Assembly (NCBI RefSeq): GCF_932526225.1 | Contig: NC_064043.1 | Span: 2,689,501-2,749,500, forward strand | Direction: 5' to 3' | DNA length: 60,000 nucleotides | Source: Nematostella vectensis | Taxonomy: Eukaryota > Cnidaria > Anthozoa > Actiniaria > Edwardsiidae | Part shown: positions 1 to 13,200 of the stretch, one piece after another | Position numbering within the stretch: position 1 is the stretch's first letter | How the letters are laid out: each line of letters starts with the position of its first letter | The notes under the pieces: generated by a model | What the model was told of the DNA's origin: nothing | Databases searched by the model: none | The model's input: only the letters and a program-made list of their open reading frames with translations | Made by a program: the position numbers and the translations under genes

Positions 1-3000
1 AGGATCATAATTATCATGGGGTCATAATGATCAAAGGATCATAATAATCATGGGGTCATAAGGATCATAGGATCATAATAATCATGGGGTCATAAGGATC
101 ATAGGATCATAATAATCATGGGGTCATAAGGATCAAAGGATCATAATAATCGTGGGGTCATAAGGATCATAGGATCATAATAATCCTGGGGTCATAAGGA
201 TCAAAGGATCATAATAATCATGGGGTCATAAGGATCATAGGATCATGATAATCATGGGGTCATAAGGGTCATAGGATCATAATAATCATGGGGTCATAAT
301 GATCATAGGATCATAATAATCATGGGGTCATAATGATCATAGGATCATAATAATCATGGGGTCATAATGATCAAAGGATCATAATAATCATGAGGTCATA
401 AGGATCAAAGGATCATAATAATCATGGGGTCATAAGGATCATAGGATCATAATAATCCTGGGGTCATAAGGATCAAAGGATCATAATAATCATGGGGTCA
501 TAAGGATCATAGGATCATAATAATCATGGGGTCATAAGGATCATAGGATCATAATAATCATGGGGTCATAAGGATCATAGGATCATGATAATCAAGGGGT
601 CATAAGGATCATAGGATCATGATAATCATGGGGTCATAAGGATCATAGGATCATGATAATCATGGGGTCATAAGGATCATAGGATCATGATAATCATGGG
701 GTCATAAGGATCAAAGGATCATAATAATCATGGGGTCATAATGATCAAAGGATCATAATAATCATGGGGTCATAAGGATCATAGGATCATAATAATCATG
801 GGGTCATAAGGATCATAGGATCATAATTATCATGGGGTAATAAGGATCATAGGATCATAATAATCATGGGGTCATAAGGATCATAGGATCATAATAATCA
901 TGGGGTCATAAGGATCAAAGGATCATAATAATCATGGGGTCATAATGATCATAGGATCATAATAATCATGGGGTCATAAGGATCATAGGATTATAATAAT
1001 CATGGGGTCATAAGGATCATAGGATCATAATAATCATGGGGTCATAAGGATCATAGGATCATAATAATCATGGGGTCATAAGGATCATAGGATCATAATA
1101 ATCATGGGGTCATAAGGATCATAGGATCATAATAATCATGGGGTCATAATGATCAAAGGATCATAATAATCATGGGGTCATAATGATCATAGGATCATAA
1201 TAATCATGGGGTCATAAGGATCATAGGATCATAATAATCATGGGGTCATAAGGATCATAGGATCATAATAATCATGGGGTCATAAGGATCAAAGGATCAT
1301 AATAATCATGGGGTCATAAGGATCATAGGATCATAATAATCCTGGGGTCATAAGGATCATAGGATCATAATAATCATGGGGTCATAATGATCATAGGATC
1401 ATAATAATCATGGGGTCATAAGGATCATAGGATCATGATAATCATGGGGTCATAAGGATCATAGGATCATGATAATCATGGGGTCATAAGGATCATAGGA
1501 TCATAATAATCATGGGGTCATAAGGATCTTAGGATCATAATAATCATGGGGTCATAAGGATCAAAGGATCATAATAATCATGGGGTCATAAGGATCAAAG
1601 GATCATAATAATCATGGGGTCATAAGGATCATAGGATCATAATAATCCTGGGGTCATAAGGATCATAGGATCATAATAATCATGGGGTCATAATGATCAT
1701 AGGATCATAATAATCATGGGGTCATAAGGATCATAGGATCATGATAATCATGGGGTCATAAGGATCATAGGATCATGATAATCATGGGGTCATAAGGATC
1801 ATAGGATCATAATAATCATGGGGTCATAAGGATCATAGGATCATAATAATCATGGGGTCATAATGATCAAAGGATCATGATAATCATGGGGTCATAAGGA
1901 TCATAGGATCATAATAATCATGGGGTCATAAGGATCAAAGGATCATAATAATCATGGGGTCATAATGATCAAAGGATCATAATAATCATGGGGTAATAGG
2001 ATCAAAGGATCATGATAATCATGGGGTCATAAGGATCATAGGATCATAATAATCATAGGGTCATAATGATCATAGGATCATAATTATCATGGGGTCATAA
2101 GGATCATAGGATCATAATAATCATGGGGTCATAAGGATCATAGGATCATAATAATCATGGGGTCATAATGATCATAGGATCATAATTATCATGGGGTCAT
2201 AAGGATCATAGAATCATGATAATCATGGGGTCATAAGGATCATAGGATCATGATAATCATGGGGTCATAAGGATCAAAGGATCATGATTATCATGGGGTC
2301 ATAATGATCAAAGGATCATAATAATCATGGGGTCATAAGGATCATAGGATCATAATAATCATGGGGTCATAAGGATCATAGGATCATAATAATCCTGGGG
2401 TCATAAGGATCATAGGATCATAATAATCATGGGGTCATAAGGATCATAGGATCATAATAATCATAGGGTCATAAGGATCAAAGGATCATAATAATGATGG
2501 GGTCATAATGATCATAGGATCATAATAATCATGGGGTCATAAGGATCATAGGATTATAATAATCATGGGGTCATAAGGATCATAGGATCATAATAATCAT
2601 GGGGTCATAAGGATCATAGGATCATAATAATCATGGGGTCATAATGATCATAGGATCATAATAATCATGGGGTCATAATGATCATAGGATCATAATAATC
2701 ATGGGGTCATAAGGATCATAGGATCATAATAATCATGGGGTCATAAGGATCAAAGGATCATAATAATCATGGGGTCATAAGGATCATAGGATCATAATAA
2801 TCATGGGGTCATAATGATCATAGGATCATAATTATCATGGGGTCATAAGGATCATAGGATCATAATAATCATGGGGTCATAAGGATCATAGGATCATAAT
2901 AATCATGGGGTCATAAGGGTCATAGGATCATAATAATCATGGGGTCATAAGGATCATAGGATCATGATAATCATGGGGTCATAAGGATCATAGGATCATA

Positions 3001-3960
3001 ATAATCATGGGGTCATAATGATCAAAAGATCATGATAATCATGGGGTCATAATGATCAAAGGATCATAATAATCATGGGGTCATAAGGATCAAAGGATCA
3101 TAATAATCATGGGGTCATAACGATCAAAGGATCATAATAATCATGGGGTCATAAGGATCATAGGATCATGATAATCATGGGGTCATAAGGATCATAGGAT
3201 CATAATAATCATGGGGTCATAATGATCATAGGATCATAATTATCATGGGGTCATAAGGATCATAGGATCATAATAATCATGGGGTCATAAGGATCATAGG
3301 ATCATAATAATCATGGGGTCATAATGATCATAGGATCATAATTATCATGGGGTCATGAGGATCATAGGATCATAATAATCATGGGGTCATAAGGATCATA
3401 GGATCATAATTATCATGGGGTCATAAGGATCATAGGATCATAATAATCATGGGGTCATAAGGATCATAGGATCATAATAGTCATGGGGTCATAAGGATCA
3501 TAGGATCATAATAAATAGGATCATAATAATCATGGGGTCATAAGGATCAAAGGATCATAATAATCATGGGGTCATAATGATCATAGGATCATAATAATCA
3601 TGGGGTCATAAGGATCATAGGATTATAATAATCATGGGGTCATAATGATCATAGGATCATAATAATCATGGGGTCATAAGGATCATAGGATCATAATAAT
3701 CATGGGGTCATAAGGATCATAGGATCATAATAATCATGGGGTCATAATGATCATAGGATCATAATAATCATGGGGTCATAAGGATCATAGGATCATAATA
3801 ATCATGGGGTCATAAGGATCAAAGGATCATAATAATCATGGGGTCATAAGGATCATAGGATCATAATAATCATGGGGTCATAATGATCATAGGATCATAA
3901 TAATCATGGGGTCATAAGGATCATAGGATCATAATAATCATGGGGTCATAAGGATCATAG
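1..3960. repeat. 34-bp minisatellite, about 116 copies (window edge)
   Basis: The unit is about 34 bp and reads roughly AGGATCATAATAATCATGGG then GTCATAAGGATCAT. Point variants recur (ATAATTATC, ATGATAATC, CAAAGG for CATAGG, ATAATGATC) and are shuffled among copies. The array starts at or before the window edge and stops at 3960. It probably lies in an intron of the USP19-like gene, because the next exon begins at 4117 in mid-codon. No exon or splice-site sequence is seen in the unit. Confidence 0.97.
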
Positions 3961-4116
3961 GAGCACACTGTAAGAATCATAGGGATCAGGGTTTGAACAC
4001 AAATGAATTCACTAAAATGCAGTGTTCAATTTAGCTGATAAGAGATGAGAAAATAAAGGATGAGGCTTATTTCTCTCCCGCTTTTTTTTTTTTTTTTTTT
4101 TTTTTTGTTGCTGTAG

Positions 4117-7100
4117 GTGGAGATTACAAATCAGAACTAAATGCTGATAATCCACTAAGTTTTGGTGGCAAGCTGGCAGTGATCTTTGGCAACTTGTTGA
4201 AGAACATCTGGTCTGGAAGATCAAGGTCTATCCCACCTCAGAAACTCAAGGTGAATCAAGTAGTCCATGAATAACAATGTTGGAAATAATGATAACTACA
4301 GCTTTATTTTAAAATGTGTCAATGTTTTTAGCTTGTGGCTTATTGTAGATATAGACCCTCCATCTCCTTTTCTAAAGAGACAAGGGATTCACTGTCCCCG
4401 ATGTAGAGAGCCAGGGTTTGTTACACCTTACCTGACCTTGGGACAAACCTCTTGCTTAGAAGACAAAGCCTGCCCCGACAAGCTATTATACCACTCTCAT
4501 TCCTGATTTGGGAGGATGCTGTATTTTGTGGTTTCTAAACAATTTGTGGCTTCTGATATTGGACTACATTCTATAAGCCACAAAGAAAGTGATGAAAGAC
4601 TCATCAAAAGCTGTTTGGTTTAACACTAACTAGCTTTGGGGCCGATCTAATGATGAAGTTTGGTCATAATTGACAAACATTATACAAATGTTCATTGGGA
4701 CTTTTCTAGAGTTTAACAGTGAAGTCAGATATGTCTGCAATGTTTATTTTTCATTTCATTTTCAGACCATTATTGGAGAAAAAATCTGCCAGTTTAGGGG
4801 GTTCATGCAGCAAGATGCTCAAGAGTTCATGGCGTTTTTGCTTGATGGTTTGCATGAGGTAAACAACTAGTAAACTTATGCACTTGTCTTAACAAGTTTT
4901 AGAGATCAGGATTAAAATATTTTTTTTTACATTTTTGGGCATTTTTCAACCAGAAATCACACACAAAATAGTTCAAATTGCCATGCAATTTTCGTCCTTG
5001 AAATCAAATAGGACCATGGGACCATCTGAAAGATAGTATCTAAGTCTCTTATATCTAATACTTTGAAAACCTCTGTAATGGCTGATCAGGTACATGCTAT
5101 GACAATAAAATGATCATTCACTTGTCATTTATTCAACCAAGATCACACTAACCTTAAAAATCATGCTTTCTAGGACTTGAACCGTGTTCTGAAGAAACCA
5201 TACACTGAAGAGGTCGAAGGTGCTGGCAAACCAGACCATGAGGTGGCAAATGAGGCGTGGCGACGGCACAGGAGCCGAAATGACTCCATTATCGTGGACA
5301 TGTTTCAGGGTCAGCTGAAATCCAAGCTAACATGTCCGGTGTGCAAGACTATCTCCATCAAGTACGACCCATTCATGAACTTGTCTGTGCCTCTGCCCAA
5401 GGAGAACAAGTTGCTGAAAGTGGTGGTGTTCTTCAAGGACACTTCCAGAATGCCCCTTAAGGTAAACCTGAAAACCTTTTAAAAACATTGAGAAAATAGC
5501 CCAATTTATCTAGTTATTTGTTTGCAGAAAAGCTCAGCATAAGAGGGATTTAGATCTCCAAAACTCTCATACCTTTTGTGTGCAACATATCGTTTTGTAC
5601 AACATGATAATCAGAGTAACACAGTTGTGTTCTTGTTAAGGAGCTTAATTAAAGATTCCCCTCAAACGCACCCTCTCCTAGCCACACCCTTGTACACCTC
5701 TCACACCCACTCCTAGCCACACCCTTGAACACCCCTCACAACCACCTTCCCCTAGCCACACCCTTGTACACCTCTCACACCCACCCTCTCTTAGCCACAC
5801 CCTTGTACACCTCTCACACCCACCCTCTCCTAGACACCCCCTTGTACACCTCTCACACCCACCCTCCCCTAGCCACACCTTTGTACACCTCTCACACCCA
5901 CCCTCCCCTAGCCACACCCTTGTACACCTCTCACACCCACCCTCTCTTAGCCACACCCTAGCCACACCCCTCACACCCACTCCTAGCCACACCCTTGAAT
6001 ACCCCTCACGCCCACCCTCCCCTAGCCACACCCCTCACACCCACTCCTAGCCACACCGTTGAATACCCCTCACAGCCACCTTCCCCTAGCCACACCCTTG
6101 AACACCTCTCACACCCACCCTCCCCTAGCCACACCCTTGAACACCCTCACAACCACCTTCCCCTAACCACACCCTTGAACACCCCTCACAACCACCTTCC
6201 CCTAGCCACACCCTTGTACACCCCTTACACCTACTCCTAGCCACACCCTTGAACACCCTCACGCCCACTCTCCCCTAGCCACACCCCTTACACCCACTCC
6301 TAGCCACACCCTTGAACACCCTCACAACCACCTTCCCCTAGCCACAACCTTGTACACCCCTCACATCCACTCCTAGCCACACCCTTGTACACCTCTCACA
6401 CCCACCCTCTCTTAGCCACACCCTTGTACACCCCTCATGCTGTGTGCGCTTCTTGTTGTAGATGACAGTAAAAGTCTCCCAGGATGGTTCTGTTGAGCAA
6501 CTCATGGCAGCTGTGGAAAGGAAGACTGGGATAAGAGTCCAGAATGTGAGTTAATAATAAGGGTTGTGAGTATTGGAAAGATTGTTCAGGGTTCAAAACA
6601 ATTTTTTTTTAAATCTGCTAGATATTGCCAGCTTTGTGGATTTTGGTGGGAAAAAAAGCCTGCAAACTCAAATTATGAGATGGAATACAGAAAAAAGGGC
6701 CGGCAAAGAGCAGAAAACAGCTGGCTATTGCCGGCAGCCGGCCGCTATTTTGAACCCTGTTGTGGGGACAAGGGAACCTTTCTGACTTTTATGATTTCCC
6801 TTCAGATGCGTGTGGTTGAGGAATTCCAGGGAAAGTTTCACAAGGTTTTTCAGAGGAACAGTAGCCTTTCATCAGTCACTGCTACAGATAACATCTTTGT
6901 GTAAGTTGATTTAGAAATTACTACGATTCTTTGGTGAATTTACTTCTTTTGAGATTGTACACAAAGCTCCTAGGACAGTTACAATGTGCAGGAAAACCCT
7001 TTGTGTTTATTTTGATAAAGGAAAATTGGCATTTATCTTGTCTATCCTAGTAGAATGGAGTCATTTTGGCTCCTGTACTTTTTCCCACCATATTTTTGCA

Positions 7101-7269
7101 GCTTTTCAAAACATGCTTTGTTTCACAGTGGTTTACCACTGTGTATCAATAATACAATTACTGGTTGCTTTTTATCTTTTGGTTTTGTCTAACTGGTGGC
7201 GTCTGTAGATTTCAGGTGCTGGGTGTTGAGGAAGCTGAAGAGGAGGTTTATGAGGTGTCAATCATGCAG
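4117..7269 (+). CDS. USP19: USP19-like exons 1-6 (visible numbering): first half of the peptidase domain
   Basis: Covers exons 4117-4250, 4766-4858, 5174-5461, 6462-6545, 6806-6900 and 7209-7269. Exon 1 has the helical segment after the missing Cys box ([17 protein letters not shown]). Exon 2 carries [17 protein letters not shown], the conserved USP QQDAxEF box. Exon 3 has the [13 protein letters not shown] stretch and the first zinc-knuckle-like CPVC pair. Exons 4-6 encode a less conserved ubiquitin-like stretch that matches USP19 in position. Exon phases run 2/0, 0/0, 0/0, 0/0, 0/2, 2/0, and each exon is open only in this frame. Confidence 0.88.
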
Positions 7270-10200
7270 GTGTGTGACCATGCCCCTTAACTGTGTAACT
7301 CTTTGTACTAGAATCCAGAACAATAACCCTTTGGGACACCCAATAAAAGTCATGTATACCTGTCCTATCCCTTAGGCTATTACATTCATCCTAGGGTAAG
7401 ATTAGGATCTCTGTTGGTTAGGTATAGTGCACAAGTACGTAAATAAATTCTAACAAAACAACACAAATCAAGTACTTAGTAGTTACGTAGTTACAATAAA
7501 AAAAACGTAGATTTACTGTTTAGTATTTCTCCTTTTTGCCATCTAAGGATTAATGTAATAGATTTAGATTTATTTAATATAGATTTAGGCACTGCCTAAA
7601 AGCAGAGCCAGCATGACTTTTTTCAGCATAAACTTGTGTAGAACCCCCCTTCCCTGCACTTTCATTATGCATCATGTTCCACCACCCACAAAAACGGCAC
7701 CATATGTAAAACATATAAACAGGGCATCTGGAATTACGCTCATGTGCGGAAGTGCGTAATTTGGCTTTTTCCGCGTAATGCGCGTAATCCACAAATTTTC
7801 GCGTAATCCCGTGTAATTTGGCTAAATTTTGAAAGACAAAACATTTAATTCCACAGCTGATGTGTTCGTTTAGGATTCTTACCTCTATTTCTCGTAAAAA
7901 AGAGAGATATTCTTCGTAAGAGTGCAATATTTCGAACTGAATTTCGAAAACAAACAAAATGAGGCGTTCTTTGCTCAACCGCGACGGCCTAGGACTAATA
8001 ATAAAATTGCGCGTAATTCAGTAAAGAATCCCACGAAATTTGGATTTTTAAAGAAAAATGTATTGCATAATCCCGCTTAATTTAGCGCGTAATGATTGAT
8101 TTTCTGTGTAATTTAGCTCGTAATTTAGCAAAGAACCCCGCGTAATTTTGAGTTTTTTTCCGCGTAATTCCAGAAGCCCTGTATAAAGATTGCATGTTCT
8201 ATAAATACTGCAATTATTAGTAAAAGGTGTCCTCCCAATCCTCTTAGGGAATACCTAGAACAAATATGTTTTTTGTTCTAGGTAGAAAAAGTATTTATTG
8301 ACATTACTAAGGATATCATTAACTAAACTATACTTGATAGACAACTGATACAGCAAAATTAGCAAAATAAATTTGTGCTTTGATTAACAGGGAAGGCTTT
8401 CAGGTGTGAAGGGAGGTCATATTTATTTTAAAATGAGGATCAATTAAAGTTCCTCACAAAAAACTGGGTGCTATTTTATTCTTTAAACAAATACATATCA
8501 AATTCCTATACATTAAGTATATCAGCAAATCACACTATCATAGTGGATTTGAGGTTAAAGTACTTATTCCCTGCCTGTACTGTCCCAATTCCTTTCACTT
8601 CTTTAAATTACTTTACTTAACTTGCAAAGATAGGGCTTTATAATTTTCTTTCTCTTGTGTAAGTTTTAAAGTAAGCAATTCAAATATTGGAAAAACATCT
8701 TTATTAACCTTCTCTCTTGTGCTTTAGAATGTTACTTTGCTAAGGGTGGATTAAAAGCACTCCAACATATTTGAAAAAAATTCTGAGTATATTATTTTAT
8801 TATACAGTTAAGAACCACATATAAGAACCTAGAATTAACCTATAAGAACCTGTTAACCTAAATTTATCAAATTAGAATCCTTTTTATAAGCATCTATTTA
8901 GCCTATAGGTTGAAATAGGAAAATTGATTTCTAAATAGTTTTAAATATGATCTTAAGGGATCATATAGGAGACCTGTTTTTTGTTTTTTATGATTAACTT
9001 ACTACCTCAATTACTTTACCATGAGTCATTGTAATAGCAAGAGACTATTTATGAACCTAAATAGCTTAAATGTCACTAACCACACTTTATACAAGAACCT
9101 GTCAGGCTAACTTGGAAAAAAACTAGGTTTTTTACTTTTATAACTCTGGTCCATTTTTTAGAACAATTTTCCCATTAAAATATTATCTCACTTTTTGTTA
9201 CTTTATATGTGTTTATTTTTGGTGACCTACATTAAATACCAATGCCTTATATGTACATCCTGCCCTGGGTCATGCCTCTTAGCCAGCAGCTTGTGTCTCA
9301 GCTTGATTTCAGAATCTCTGGCTGAGATTAACCTGAAGAAGTTTGGAGAAAAGCATTTAAGAAAACAACTGGTAATTTCCTTAAGATAGAAATATTATAC
9401 CACAAAAACCTAATTTATAAAACCTAAAACTAAAAATAGGATACAAATATTATACCACAAAAACCTAGTTCATAAAACCTAAAACTATAAATAGTCCCAA
9501 CTAAAATTTTCTAAAATGATACCCATTACAGAAAATGAACATATGAACTTTGCTGTCTCATAAAGCTCTATGATCTGATGAGCCAGAGGTTGAAAGAGCT
9601 TTTATAGGAGAAGCTGCAGAGGGAAAAAACCATCGCTTTTGAGCAAATTGCTCCTCTACAAAAAAGCTGTCTTGGCTTTCTATGAAACCTGAATTTTACT
9701 TTTGGACCACATTATATTGTGACATGAGTAAAAAAAATGTTTTTTTAAGGTTTGTAAGAAAAAATTGAGGTACCCAGGGTTATTGAAAATATTGTAGGTG
9801 GTATAAAAACAAGGCATATTTTTTAGGTAACAGAGCCTCAAGGTCCTAATATTTATGTGCACTTTTAAAAAAAATCAAAACAGAATTCTAGAATAGTTGA
9901 TTTAAATTTCAAGTGTTTATCAAATATATGTTGTTTTTCACAAATTACTAATACTTAGGGTTTTAGGAGACCAGCTCTCAATTTCTTTAGGGTTTTAGGA
10001 AAACAGTTCTCTATTTCTTTCTATATATTTTATAAGAAAGCTGGGGTTTACCCAAGTAATTCATTTAAGCCTTGCTCATCTTAATGAGAATTTGAAAGCA
10101 CTCTTTAAGGTACCTTGGGCCAAAGCTTTGGGGGAAACTGTCGGTCACTATCAGATCGTCACCGAGTCTAAATACTTTTAAATGCAAAATAAGAGAAATC

Positions 10201-13200
10201 AACATTTCCCTTCTAATTGATGATGGGACAAAATGTTGCTCTTTGTGCAAAAAATTAATAACTATTTTCTAATTCTACATTTAGACGAATATTTTTTATT
10301 CTATCTTATATTTAAATTAGTTATATAGTAGTAGTAGTATTAATATAAAGTATATAAAGCTCTTGATTTTAGTATTTATAGATGAATATTTTTTTCCTCT
10401 CATTTCGATGTTTTGGTTGTGGCCCCATATTAGTCTGGACTTCGTTTCCTGAGCTAGACGGTCTCCGACACTATCTGTGTTGACTAATCAATCATTGAAA
10501 TGATTTAAAAACCACTTTTTGGTTTTATTTCCAGTATTTCATAGCTGTCAACCCAACTTGGACTGAAATCTTGTGAAATCAGATGAAATACAGCAAATAT
10601 GTAAAAAAACAAACAAGAGAGCCAATGTGGATGAATACAGAGAATGTATAAACATTCTCACAAAAATTAGGTTTATGATGAGGTCCAAAATCTTGTGACA
10701 GAGTTTACAGCTGTGGTAACTTATATTCAATTCATTCATGAATAGTAGTTATAATTTTCCTATGATAGATGGTGAATGGCAGATTTAGAGATCGAATTTG
10801 ATAAATACAGCCTAGAATATTTATTCCCTTAGGTAAGTACTTAAAGTAAATTAAATTCAACAATGAAAAAGGTGTTCAAAGTTTGAAAACAAAACAACTC
10901 CGAAAGATTGTTCCACTAAGTACTCTAATACAATACGCTAACTTACAGTACCAACGTCTGCCAGTGCAAGAACAAATACACAGGAGCACTTGTCGGAGAA
11001 GGTGTCCATAAAATTAGCTTGTTTTTTCTTTCTTTATCTTGTGGCTTAATCTGACAATTCAGCTGACCTTGACTCGAGCACAAGACTTGACTCTTCAAAA
11101 CTTCAAAACCAGGGTCATATCTGTGGTTAGCATTCCCACAAATGATTTTTTTCAAGCACTTCTTTTTCGACAATTCTTGGCTTTTCTGTAGTCAGTTTTC
11201 ATGTGTTTTTGAGAGGGGCAGAAATACTCATCCACCATATTGTTTTGCGCGCTCTGGAGGCCTGTGCCGAGGCAGATCGCAGCTGGCTGGCTGGCTGGCT
11301 GGCTGGCAGCTTGTGACAATGATGCATTGACCACAAAAACTGAGTCGTCTAGTTATAGACCATTTCTATACCTATGGGGCTCCGTGCGAAGCCTACGGCC
11401 ACGCTGGGTCCGCTATTAAGTGCATTGAGTGGAGGCATTGTGCAGTTAAAATGCATTATCTCTCATACATTCACTCTTTAAACACATTGTGTTGTTATCA
11501 GTGAGGGAGACAGGTTAACAGGTTAGTACTGTCTTTTCTTAGTGTCATGTGTTATTTGTTGCAGCGTGTACACTACCCTGCCAAGATACCACTACACTGT
11601 GCCGACTGTTTCACAAACCAGAATCCAGCAGATCCACTTAAGCGCTGCATGAGATGCTATGCCATAGGATACTGCAACAAGTGAGGCTCCACATGCCCAT
11701 TGCCGGATTCCTTTGCTGTCTTTTTTTTTTACTTTTGTTGCACCATATGCTACACCATAGGACAATTTAACAAGCCTTATTATAAAGCTTGTATCAACTG
11801 AGTAGCATGCAGAAACACACCATTTTTGGGCATGAAAGAGCCAAGCCTGCCAGCATTTTGAGAAAAGTTTCATTGCAAAGTGTTGCTATGTTACTGAGCC
11901 GGCCTCTTATGCCCTGCTAAGCTGCCAATAAAATAACTCATGGCACTATAGGCTATAATCATGTATGTCATGATTTTGGCCTGGGTGACACTGTTATGTA
12001 TCTATGGGGGAAGGGAAGGGGTAAACAAAAAAAATCCATTCACACGTCACATCACCATGTTCAGTAGGTTCATGTTCTCATTGTTCAGTATGCATATGCT
12101 AATGATTTCATTAGTGCATTCTCACATATTGAGTATGTATATTTTGTGACCCTGTGTATTTGATGATGTGTTTGATTCCAGAAAATGCCAGGAAAAGCAC
12201 TGGCCAACACATCGCAAGGTCTGCAAGGTCAAATCTGGCCGTCACATGATCGGGTTACCCTTTATCGTCAGCATGCCTGCCTCCCAGGCTACCTACACAA
12301 GACTCAAAGACCTGGCTGAGGAATATGCTCGGTAAATACACTCTTAGCTTTTAGCTTGAGAAACATTTACTCTAGAGCAGCTCGCTTTGTCTAAGTCAAT
12401 AGAATACACTTGGTAAAACTTCCACACATTGCTTTTATCCTAAGAAAAACAGTCAAATCCTTCAAGAAATACAGTCAAATCCCTCGTGAAATACAGTCAA
12501 ATCACTCTTGAACATGATTCTAATATCACGTTTTATTTGGTACACAACGTCTGGTAAAACAAAGCTATATGTAGCCATATTATAACCATTTATTGATCCA
12601 CCTCCCCAGGATAGCTCATATTTCTTATTAGATATAAGAGTTTCTGAGCCAAAGTAATGAATATACTTAATCTACAGTTTTTGTCTACTGGAGACTTCAC
12701 ATTATACACATTCCCAAACAAGTAGTATGTCTGTCTACCCATTTGTCCGCCTTGTTGTCTTCCTGTCTGTTTGGGATGGCGGTAATAGAAGTTATGGTAC
12801 CATCTGATGATTTCTTTATTATGTTTGCGTCGTGTGTAGACATTCTGTAGATGTTCGTGATGGTGAAGACAACACCACAAAGACGAGTGACCCGTCAAGT
12901 GCTTGTGAAACAGGTACATCTCCAGGACTTGATAGCTGTAGTTGTGACAGTGTAGCAACAGGGAGTGGATCCAGAATTTGCTGAGCATTAGGGGCAGACT
13001 ACATGCCCCCCTTCGCCCACCCCAGCTAAAGCATGTTTGGAATGGTCTATACATTATGTACCCTTTGAATAGGAACCTTGAGATTTACGATGGGAAAGAG
13101 ACACACACATATGGTAGTGTGCACTGGAATTGAGTATGTGCACCGTCTTTTGGAACCTGGGTATTAAAGATGGGTGGACATTAGGGGCATTGTCTTTGCA

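Noticed and set aside
1-3960. CRISPR-like regularity of short repeats here and in other arrays
   Set aside because: Units are directly contiguous with no unique spacers, and the window is clearly eukaryotic. These are minisatellites.
6566-6904. 112-codon open frame spanning intron 4 and exon 5 of the USP19-like gene
   Set aside because: The first part is intronic and non-conserved; the conserved part starts at the acceptor 6806.
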